Positions 1 to 5,047 of a DNA stretch of 8,617 nucleotides are shown here, piece after piece. Position 1 is the first letter of the stretch. Each line of letters starts with the position of its first letter. This stretch comes from Candidatus Saccharimonadota bacterium (GTDB taxonomy: Bacteria > Patescibacteriota > Saccharimonadia > QS-5-54-17). The notes beneath the pieces are model-generated. The model did not search any database, was not told the DNA's origin, and saw nothing but the letters and a program-made list of their open reading frames with translations. The stretch is from NCBI GenBank assembly GCA_007131065.1, contig SLRF01000039.1, positions 1 to 8,617 on the forward strand, given 5' to 3'. A program made the translations under genes and the position numbers.

Positions 1-998
1 ACATCTTCGCTGGCGAACACTATCATCCTGCGGGCTATGAACTTCGGGTCCTCGCCGGCTTCTAGCATGCGGGCTAGATAGTAAAGAGTAGCGTCGATAT
101 CGCTGCCGCGCATCGATTTTATAAAAGCCGATATGAGGTTGTAGTGCATCTCCCCGCCCTTGTCGAAGCCGGGGATGCGTTTCTGAGCGGCGGTTTTGAT
201 TTTTTCGGGAGTAATTTTTCCTTCACTGAGTGAGACAGCTAGCTCTAGCGTGTTCAGTGCTGCCCGGGCGTCGCCGGCCGATATCTCACTTAGATAGTCG
301 AGTGCCCTGGGATTGATACGGCTAGCTACCTTTAATTTCTTGGCGGCATTCTTAACGATTGCCTCAATATCTGTTTTACTCAGAGGTTCCAGTACCAACA
401 CTCGGGAACGGGACAGAAGCGGGCGTATGACTTCGAAACTGGGGTTTTCCGTAGTAGCGCCTACTAGTGTAATGAGACCGCTTTCGACATGAGGCAGGAA
501 TGCGTCTTGTTGAGCCTTGTTGAACCTGTGTATTTCGTCAACGAAAAGCACAGTCTGCCGGGGCGCACTGGCCTGCTTGCGAGCTGAGCTCGCAACTCCA
601 CCAGTGCTTTTGGAGCGATGCTGCGTTGATGGCTCCGATGCTCCCTCACTGTATTGCATATACAGCTCGGTCTGCTTCTCGCCATCGCCTTGCCTCCCTC
701 TCAAACCCGGCAGCTGTGCGTTCTGTTTAGCTCTATCAATTACTTTACGAACATCATCTAGCTTAGCGCTGACTGCCGATACTTCTATGAAGTCCGCACC
801 GGTATCATTAGCGATAATTCGTGCCAGGGTGGTCTTGCCGGTTCCGGGAGGGCCCCAGAGAATAAGCGAAGTCAGCTTTTTACCCTTTACGAGCTGGGTG
901 AGCAAACCATTTTCACCCAATAGGTGGTCTTGGCCTATTACTTCATCTAGGCTTTCGGGGCGCATCTGTTCTGCTAGCGGGGTGTGTTGGTTACTCAT
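1..998 (-). CDS. rarA: Replication-associated recombination protein A (RarA/MgsA-type AAA+ ATPase), 3' end outside window
   Basis: This is a cytoplasmic AAA+ ATPase of the clamp-loader clade; the family acts at stalled replication forks in replication restart and recombination. The 332 visible codons show Walker A GPPGTGKT (residues 49-56), Walker [12 protein letters not shown] (151-161), the sensor-1 stretch [10 protein letters not shown] (180-189), an arginine-finger-like LLSRSR (194-199), and the family C-terminal region ([16 protein letters not shown], 285-300; [12 protein letters not shown], 308-318). The start is ATG at 998-996, where family homology begins ([16 protein letters not shown]). 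Relative to E. coli RarA there are roughly 49 extra residues between the helix ending in KQN (93) and the Walker B strand; that hydrophilic stretch coincides with a palindromic DNA element. The reading frame stays open and all ATPase motifs are kept, so the gene is probably functional. About 100 C-terminal residues lie beyond position 1. The family call is firm. Confidence 0.95.
   Translation of the reverse strand, partial: MSNQHTPLAEQMRPESLDEVIGQDHLLGENGLLTQLVKGKKLTSLILWGPPGTGKTTLARIIANDTGADFIEVSAVSAKLDDVRKVIDRAKQNAQLPGLRGRQGDGEKQTELYMQYSEGASEPSTQHRSKSTGGVASSARKQASAPRQTVLFVDEIHRFNKAQQDAFLPHVESGLITLVGATTENPSFEVIRPLLSRSRVLVLEPLSKTDIEAIVKNAAKKLKVASRINPRALDYLSEISAGDARAALNTLELAVSLSEGKITPEKIKTAAQKRIPGFDKGGEMHYNLISAFIKSMRGSDIDATLYYLARMLEAGEDPKFIARRMIVFASED
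565..607. repeat. Long inverted repeat (hairpin) at the core of the rarA insertion
   Basis: Outer arms GCACTGG (565-571) and CCAGTGC (601-607) are perfectly complementary. Inner arms TTGCGAGCT (577-585) and AGCTCGCAA (587-595) are also perfect, around one central base (586). A 5 by 5 unpaired internal loop (572-576 and 596-600) separates the two stems. The single central base means a folded RNA would open the innermost pairs; as DNA it could extrude as a cruciform. The whole hairpin is coding sequence in rarA. Confidence 0.85.
649..665. repeat. Small hairpin within the rarA insertion
   Basis: CTGTAT (649-654) and ATACAG (660-665) are perfect complements around a 5-nt loop. With the 565-607 hairpin and the outer terminal repeats, this gives the element a branched, cloverleaf-like folding potential. 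Confidence 0.6.
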
Positions 999-1010
999 AA
1001 TCGTCTCTAT

Positions 1011-1016
1011 AGTGTA
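1011..1016 (-). promoter_or_regulatory. Putative -10 element of rarA
   Basis: On the minus strand TACACT lies 12 nt before the rarA ATG; an overlapping TATAGA lies 7 nt before it. No good Shine-Dalgarno precedes the start, only GAGA-like purines. This would place the transcript start a few bases from the ATG, consistent with a very short or absent leader. No convincing -35 box is visible. Confidence 0.4.
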
Positions 1017-1063
1017 GCATTTCATTCGCTTTTCGTTCGGTACAGGTACAGGATTTAGGATTT

Positions 1064-1106
1064 AGGGTAACGCTTTGCTTAGGATTTAGTGGCAGAGCTT
1101 TACCCT
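1064..1106. repeat. 15-bp imperfect inverted repeat (stem-loop), no T-run
   Basis: Left arm 1064-1078 (begins AGGGTAA) pairs with right arm 1092-1106 (ends TTACCCT) around a 13-nt loop. Thirteen of 15 positions are Watson-Crick, one is a potential G-U wobble and one is mismatched. Neither side is followed by a T-run, so it is a poor candidate for an intrinsic terminator. It may be an operator, an RNA structure or a remnant of a repeat element. Confidence 0.6.
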
Positions 1107-1141
1107 GTTCATTATTGCCCTAACACTTAAAATATTGTCTA

Positions 1142-1189
1142 GTTTCTACAGGACGGACCTTTTGAAATGAAAAATTATTGTATAGTAGG
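1142..1189 (+). repeat. 48-bp direct repeat, copy 1
   Basis: It aligns without gaps to 1298-1345 with 43 of 48 bases identical. Both copies run from GTTTCTACAGGAC to AATTATTGTATAGTAGG. A TAAAATAT block 14 bp upstream of each copy (1128 and 1284) is also shared at the same spacing. In this copy the internal palindrome is weakened by two changes, but the TATAGT hexamer (1181-1186) is intact. Confidence 0.85.
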
Positions 1190-1230
1190 CTTCTTTACGT
1201 TTGCTAATAAGTTGCTAGGTTCGTAGGTGT

Positions 1231-1258
1231 TGTAAAGCTGTTAGCGTCGGACTTTACA
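1231..1258. repeat. Dyad between the two direct repeats
   Basis: TGTAAAG (1231-1237) and CTTTACA (1252-1258) are perfect 7-bp arms around a 14-nt loop. CTTTACA recurs at 1270-1276. If transcription started at repeat copy 1, this would lie in the resulting leader or small RNA. Confidence 0.4.
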
Positions 1259-1298
1259 CCCTGTTGTATCTTTACAAAATTAATAAAATATACCAATG

Positions 1299-1323
1299 TT
1301 TCTACAGGACTGTCCTTTAGAAA
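1299..1323. promoter_or_regulatory. Candidate operator palindrome upstream of the helicase gene
   Basis: TTTCTA, C, AGGAC, a central T (1311), GTCCT, T, TAGAAA: 11 of 12 symmetric positions are complementary. It ends 13 nt before a TATAGT hexamer, a suitable place for a dimeric DNA-binding regulator. The degenerate version in repeat copy 1 has two further mismatches. No regulator is identifiable, and the dyad could instead act as RNA. Confidence 0.45.
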
Positions 1324-1336
1324 TAAGAAATTATTG

Positions 1337-1342
1337 TATAGT
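1337..1342 (+). promoter_or_regulatory. TATAGT -10-like hexamer in repeat copy 2
   Basis: TATAGT sits 12 nt before an ATG at 1355. The same hexamer is conserved in repeat copy 1 (1181-1186), suggesting that both copies carry a promoter or former promoter. No -35 match at proper spacing is evident. Confidence 0.35.
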
Positions 1343-1354
1343 AGGTTTTTTAAA

Positions 1355-1396
1355 ATGAACGGGTGTGGGTTGGCTGATATACTACAAGTGGAATGA
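1355..1396 (+). CDS. Possible 13-codon leader ORF overlapping the helicase start
   Basis: ATG at 1355 opens a 13-residue frame, MNGCGLADILQVE, whose TGA stop (1394-1396) overlaps the helicase ATG as ATGA. Such an overlap would allow translational coupling if transcription starts at the TATAGT of repeat copy 2. It shows no run of one amino acid that would suggest classic attenuation, has no Shine-Dalgarno, and contains the more proximal helicase promoter. It may simply be chance. Confidence 0.2.
   Translation: MNGCGLADILQVE
1375..1383 (+). promoter_or_regulatory. Extended -10 promoter of the helicase operon
   Basis: TGA followed by TATACT forms an extended -10 (TGnTATACT), with TATACT at 1378-1383. 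Nine nt separate it from the helicase ATG (1393). Transcription would begin within a few bases of the start codon, giving a leaderless or near-leaderless message. An identical TATACT, nine-nt, ATG arrangement precedes the gene at 6220. Confidence 0.5.
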
Positions 1397-4300
1397 GAAA
1401 CTTTGAGAGTGAATACAAACAGCTGAATCCACAGCAGAAAAAAGCGGTAGACAAAATCGATGGCCCGCTGTTGGTGGTTGCCGGTCCGGGCACGGGAAAG
1501 ACCCAGCTCTTAAGTGCTAGGGCGGCCAATATATTACGTAAAAGTGACGCTAATGCCCGCAATATTCTGTGCCTTACGTTTACCGAGAAGGCGGCTTCTA
1601 ATATGAAGGATCGAATGTTAGAACTAATTGGTCCGGAAGCGCGCAATATAGTGGTGAAGACTTTCCATGGTTTAGGTGCAGAACTGATCAACAGCTATCC
1701 GGAGTACTTCTGGAACGCGGCACAGTTGCAGGCAGCTCCGGAAATCGTCAAGCGTGAAATAGTAGAGGATATACTTATCAAGCGTCCACTGCATGATCCA
1801 CTGACATTGAAGTTCGCCGGACAGTACACCCAAGTTGCCAGGATAATAAAAGATATCGACCAGGCCAAGAAGGCTGGGCTGGATCCGGGCAGACTGCATG
1901 CGATAGCAAATGCCAATGTAGCCTATCTGGAGTCTATCCCCGCTCAAGTAATGAAAACCCTAGGCGAGCGAATAAGCAAGAAGTCGCTAGACGTCTACCG
2001 TCAACTTCTAGATGATTTGGACGACCAAGACTTAGGAGATTCGATACTGCCGTTGAGGCCGATAAGTGAAGTACTCAAAAACTCTTTAGAAGATGCCCTC
2101 AATGAAGCGGAAGCAATTGGTAAAACCAAGCCGCTTAGTGAATGGAAGAGCAAATGGACCACATCCGAGCAAGGCGAACGAGTCTTCGTAGATCTGAAGA
2201 GAAGCCGGAACATGATAGCTCTCTCAGAGGTTTATGAGCAATATCAAGAGATCATGCATCAGCGTGGGTACTTCGACTATTCGGACATGATATTGGAAGC
2301 TATTACCCAGCTAATACAGAGGGAAGATCTCCTCACCCAGGTGCAGGAGCGTTTCAGCTATATCATGATTGATGAGTTTCAGGATACCAACGACGCCCAG
2401 TTCCGTATGGTGAACCTTATAGCAAACAATCCGGTCCACGAAGGCAGGCCGAACATCATGGCAGTAGGAGATGATGACCAGGCTATTTATCGTTTCCAGG
2501 GAGCTGATCTGAGCAATATAGACAGCTTCACACGGGCTTTTGAGGGGGTTGAAGAGATAGTGTTAAGAGATAATTATCGTTCGCATCAAAGCGTGCTTGA
2601 TTCGGCTTCGGAAGTGGCGGACTTGATAGAGCGGCGATTGGTCAATGAGCGAGAAGGTTTGGATAAACGCATAGAGGCTAAGAATAAGGATATACGCGCG
2701 GGTGAGATAGTCCACATTCAGTACCCGAGCTGGGCACATCAGATGAGTGCGGTGGCAGATAGAGCGCGGGAGGCATTTAAGAAGGGTGATGAATCGGTCG
2801 CAGTAATAGCCAGGGGCCATAAGAGCTTGGAGCAGTTAGCCGGCATACTACATCGTCAAAACGTACCGATTCGGTACGAGCGTAGGTCGAATATTCTAGA
2901 GCATCCACTGGTAGAGCTACTAGCCGATCTGGCTGAATTGACCGAGGCTATAGCGGAGGGGGATAGCGAAACGGCAGATAAGCTGACGGCCGACTTGATG
3001 GTGCATCCGGTATTCGGAGCCGATCCGGTGGAGGCATATAGTTTCGCGGTATCTATGCGAAGAAAATCGGATTGGCTCAAAGAGCTGACTTCGCATTCTA
3101 GCGCTGTGTTGTCGAATTTTGCCGGGGCAGTCTTTGCGCTAGCGCAGTTGAGCCGGGAGATGCCGGCGGCTATGGTGATCGAATACCTACTGGGTCTACG
3201 CGAACTCGAAGGCTATCGATTCCCGCTCAGGGATTACTATCTCGGCGGTGAACAGGACAGCCAGTATATGCAGGGCCTCTCAGCTCTGCAACGCTTGCGT
3301 AGTCTGGTGATGGACTTTTCTCAGGTGAATCAGCCCAAACTGGCAGACTTTGCGCGCTTTTTACGGCTCAATCAGCGCCACGGCATAGTTATAGCCGATG
3401 AATCGACATTCGTCTCGAGCGATAAAGCTATTGAGTTGATGACAGCTCATAGCGCCAAGGGTCTTGAATTCGACAAGTTGTTCATAATAGACATGGTGGA
3501 TAAGGAATGGAGTCCGAGCAATCGCGGTGGCAAGCCCCCAGCAAACTTAGAAAGCATGCAGCCTTATGGTGAGAGCAGTGACGATTATGCCAGGTTGGCA
3601 TTCGTAGCCATGACCAGGGCTCGGTCGGATATAATCGCAACCAGCTACAGTCATGACGACCAAGGTAAATATACACGCATGAGCCCGTACATACAGCATC
3701 TAGACACAGTAGAAGACGACACTCAGCACAAGCCAGTTGACGTAATAGAACAAGTCACTAGGTGGCCACTGCTCAATACGAATGACATCAAGCAATTGCT
3801 GGCACCACTGCTTGAGGGCTATGAACTTCCCGTTACTCACCTGCTTAATTTTCTCGACATCGCCGAAGGCGGCCCGGAATATTTCATAGAGCGAAATCTA
3901 TTGCGTCTACCGGAAGAGAAGGCGCCGCACCTAGCATACGGCTCGGCTATACACGCAGGGGTCGAGGCGGCACACAGACTAACCAATGCCGGCAAGATGG
4001 ATAAACAAGCTGTGATAGAGGCGTTTACCGATAGGCTTAGTAAAGAGCAGATAGAGCCGAACGAAGAGGAGCGACGCCGGGAACAGGGCGAGCGCCTACT
4101 CAGTGAATTGATCGACCAGCAGAGATTAGTGTTTGAAGAAGGGGATCAGCCTGAGCGGGTTATTAGTGGATTACGCATAGGAGAGGCGCGTATAGGAGGT
4201 AAGCTAGACGTAGTTAGGAGCAAGGAAGACTCGGTACGCATCATCGACTACAAGACCGGTGCACCACCGTCCAGCCTTACGACCGAAAGTAAAACCGACG

Positions 4301-4614
4301 GATTGAAAGCTTACAAGCACCGCTTGCAACTTGTATTCTATGGATTATTAGCCCAAGAAGCCGGAATAGCCACCAAGGGCAAGAAGGTAATAGGAGAGAT
4401 GATCTATCTAGAGAGCGAAAATCCTAAGCGCTTCGCTATGGAGTACGAAGTTTCTGCCGAGGAGATCGATCGGGTTCGCATGCTAGTAGAAGCGGTATGG
4501 GCGCGGGTGCAAGATCTCGATTTTCCCTCAGTGGACGCCTACAGTTCCGATCTGTCCGGAATCATAGATTTTGAGGAATATTTACTGAGCGAACATAAAA
4601 ATAGGAGCTCTTAA
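1393..4614 (+). CDS. UvrD/Rep-family DNA helicase fused to a C-terminal PD-(D/E)XK (RecB-type) nuclease
   Basis: This is an ATP-driven superfamily 1 helicase with a nuclease tail, likely acting in double-strand-break end processing or repair. All helicase motifs are visible: Q motif LNPQQKKAV (11-19), Walker A GPGTGKT (31-37), Ia LTFTEKAASN (61-70), II IMIDEFQDTN (324-333), III VGDDDQAIYRFQGA (358-371), IV LRDNYRS (391-397), V ELMTAHSAKGLEFD (681-694), VI FVAMTRAR (737-744). The C-terminal part has AYGSAIHAGVE (848-858), GGKLDVV (935-941, Asp939), IIDYKTG (950-956, Asp952 and Lys954) and QLVFYGLL (979-986), the signature of active RecB/AddA/AddB nucleases. Only one cysteine (60) is present, so there is no AddB-type iron-sulfur cluster. 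An in-frame stop at 1375 fixes ATG 1393 as the first start. It heads an operon with the receiver gene. Whether it replaces AddAB/RecBCD is inference. Confidence 0.93.
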   Translation: MRNFESEYKQLNPQQKKAVDKIDGPLLVVAGPGTGKTQLLSARAANILRKSDANARNILCLTFTEKAASNMKDRMLELIGPEARNIVVKTFHGLGAELINSYPEYFWNAAQLQAAPEIVKREIVEDILIKRPLHDPLTLKFAGQYTQVARIIKDIDQAKKAGLDPGRLHAIANANVAYLESIPAQVMKTLGERISKKSLDVYRQLLDDLDDQDLGDSILPLRPISEVLKNSLEDALNEAEAIGKTKPLSEWKSKWTTSEQGERVFVDLKRSRNMIALSEVYEQYQEIMHQRGYFDYSDMILEAITQLIQREDLLTQVQERFSYIMIDEFQDTNDAQFRMVNLIANNPVHEGRPNIMAVGDDDQAIYRFQGADLSNIDSFTRAFEGVEEIVLRDNYRSHQSVLDSASEVADLIERRLVNEREGLDKRIEAKNKDIRAGEIVHIQYPSWAHQMSAVADRAREAFKKGDESVAVIARGHKSLEQLAGILHRQNVPIRYERRSNILEHPLVELLADLAELTEAIAEGDSETADKLTADLMVHPVFGADPVEAYSFAVSMRRKSDWLKELTSHSSAVLSNFAGAVFALAQLSREMPAAMVIEYLLGLRELEGYRFPLRDYYLGGEQDSQYMQGLSALQRLRSLVMDFSQVNQPKLADFARFLRLNQRHGIVIADESTFVSSDKAIELMTAHSAKGLEFDKLFIIDMVDKEWSPSNRGGKPPANLESMQPYGESSDDYARLAFVAMTRARSDIIATSYSHDDQGKYTRMSPYIQHLDTVEDDTQHKPVDVIEQVTRWPLLNTNDIKQLLAPLLEGYELPVTHLLNFLDIAEGGPEYFIERNLLRLPEEKAPHLAYGSAIHAGVEAAHRLTNAGKMDKQAVIEAFTDRLSKEQIEPNEEERRREQGERLLSELIDQQRLVFEEGDQPERVISGLRIGEARIGGKLDVVRSKEDSVRIIDYKTGAPPSSLTTESKTDGLKAYKHRLQLVFYGLLAQEAGIATKGKKVIGEMIYLESENPKRFAMEYEVSAEEIDRVRMLVEAVWARVQDLDFPSVDAYSSDLSGIIDFEEYLLSEHKNRSS
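4603..4607 (+). promoter_or_regulatory. Shine-Dalgarno of the receiver-domain gene, inside the helicase gene
   Basis: AGGAG lies within the last helicase codons, 7 nt before the ATG at 4615. The helicase TAA (4612-4614) directly abuts that ATG, so the two genes must share a message and are probably translationally coupled. Confidence 0.75.
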
Positions 4615-5004
4615 ATGAAACACGTATTGATTCTAGAGGACACACTAGAGGTCGTAGCAGCGCTGATAAAGGAGCTAGATAGAATCGAGCGTCTAAGCGG
4701 AAAGAGTATCGATATCAGTATGTATAGTACTTCTAGTGCAGTGGAAGATATCGTAAATATGCAACCCAGTGATACTTACGACGTAATAATTCTGGATCGT
4801 AATTGCAAAGAAGGTGGCTCATTTCACGTACTAGACATAGAGAAGTTCGGCTCAGAAAAGGTCGTCTCGATCTCTTCCATGCCACACCTGAATGAACAAG
4901 TGCGCAGTAGAGGCGTGGAGCACGTAGTAGATAAGGATCATGGTGATTTAGAAGGATTTTCCCGTGCGGTAGGTGTTCACGTCCAAAAGATACTCGATGT
5001 ATAA
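4615..5004 (+). CDS. Stand-alone CheY-like receiver (REC) domain protein
   Basis: The 129-residue protein is a single receiver domain with no output domain. Beta-1 VLILEDT carries the acidic pair Glu8-Asp9, which binds magnesium. VIILDRN holds the likely phospho-acceptor Asp61, VVSISS supplies the Ser87/Thr switch position, and VVDKD holds the conserved Lys107. All residues required for phosphorylation are present, so it could be an active phospho-switch rather than a degenerate fold. No histidine kinase is encoded in the window. It begins immediately after the helicase stop with its own AGGAG, which ties it to DNA processing, perhaps as a regulatory partner. Overall similarity to typical response regulators looks low (beta-3 continues RNCKEGGSF rather than the usual MPxMDG), so the call rests on residue pattern and length. 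Confidence 0.75.
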   Translation: MKHVLILEDTLEVVAALIKELDRIERLSGKSIDISMYSTSSAVEDIVNMQPSDTYDVIILDRNCKEGGSFHVLDIEKFGSEKVVSISSMPHLNEQVRSRGVEHVVDKDHGDLEGFSRAVGVHVQKILDV

Positions 5005-5018
5005 TGAGGCAATATAGT
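5000..5018 (+). promoter_or_regulatory. Putative -10 elements before the dehydrogenase gene
   Basis: TATAAT (5000-5005), a perfect -10 consensus, overlaps the receiver-gene stop codon, and TATAGT follows at 5013-5018. Either would give the dehydrogenase its own short 5' leader containing the Shine-Dalgarno. No convincing -35 is visible. Read-through from the helicase operon is also possible, since no terminator lies in the 43-bp gap. Confidence 0.35.
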
Positions 5019-5037
5019 AATACAAAATAAACAACAC

Positions 5038-5043
5038 GAGGAG
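5038..5043 (+). promoter_or_regulatory. Ribosome binding site of the dehydrogenase gene
   Basis: GAGGAG lies 4 nt before ATG 5048. With an in-frame stop at 5018-5020 upstream, it fixes this start and confirms that the protein is genuinely short at its N-terminus. Confidence 0.75.
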
Positions 5044-5047
5044 CATT

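Larger units (their letters stand above)
548..719. mobile_element. Palindromic element inserted in frame inside rarA, with terminal inverted repeats
   Basis: The ends are inverted copies of each other. GCACAG, a bulged T, then CTGCCGGG at 548-562 pairs with CCCGGCAG then CTGTGC at 706-719: 14 base pairs with one unpaired base (554). Inside are further hairpins at 565-607 and 649-665, plus GGAGC (612-616) facing GCTCC (632-636 and 640-644). The interval matches almost exactly the residues missing from typical RarA (about 94-148), so the extra codons come from this element. It is also open in other frames on both strands. This resembles Rickettsia palindromic elements, small selfish repeats that sit in frame within genes. 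No clear target duplication is visible. The inverted repeats are seen directly; mobility is inferred. An alternative is a lineage-wide RarA loop whose DNA happens to be palindromic. Confidence 0.6.
1298..1345 (+). repeat. 48-bp direct repeat, copy 2
   Basis: This is the partner of 1142-1189, offset by 156 bp. It contains a near-perfect 25-nt palindrome (1299-1323) followed by TATAGT (1337-1342). It is the copy closest to the helicase start and the better preserved palindrome, so it is the more likely functional site. Confidence 0.85.
999..1392. other. Divergent intergenic region between rarA and the helicase gene
   Basis: This 394-bp stretch carries no substantial ORF. It is AT-rich in its right part and dense in structure. 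It contains the rarA promoter (1011-1016), TACAGG in tandem (1041-1052), three GGATTTA heptamers (1051, 1058, 1082), a stem-loop (1064-1106), two direct repeats (1142-1189 and 1298-1345), a dyad between them (1231-1258), a possible 13-codon ORF (1355-1396) and the helicase promoter (1375-1383). I see no tRNA or recognisable riboswitch. Confidence 0.8.

Noticed and set aside
555..719. Intein in RarA
   Set aside because: About 49 extra residues is too short for an intein, and there is no Cys/Ser-type splice start nor terminal His-Asn with a nucleophile.
517..1017. 166-residue open frame on the plus strand opposite rarA
   Set aside because: The opposite strand carries clear RarA motifs over the same interval; this frame has no recognisable motif and a cysteine/serine-rich composition typical of an antisense shadow.
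1051..1088. Telomere-like GGATTTA/TTTAGGG repeats
   Set aside because: Only three short copies, one of them separated from the others, in a bacterial intergenic region; most likely chance or a remnant repeat.
1064..1106. Intrinsic terminator
   Set aside because: The stem is good, but neither side is followed by a T-run and both flanking genes point away from this region, so no transcript needs ending here.
1142..1345. CRISPR array
   Set aside because: Only two copies, 48 bp long, diverged at 5 positions and separated by 108 bp, with no cas gene nearby.
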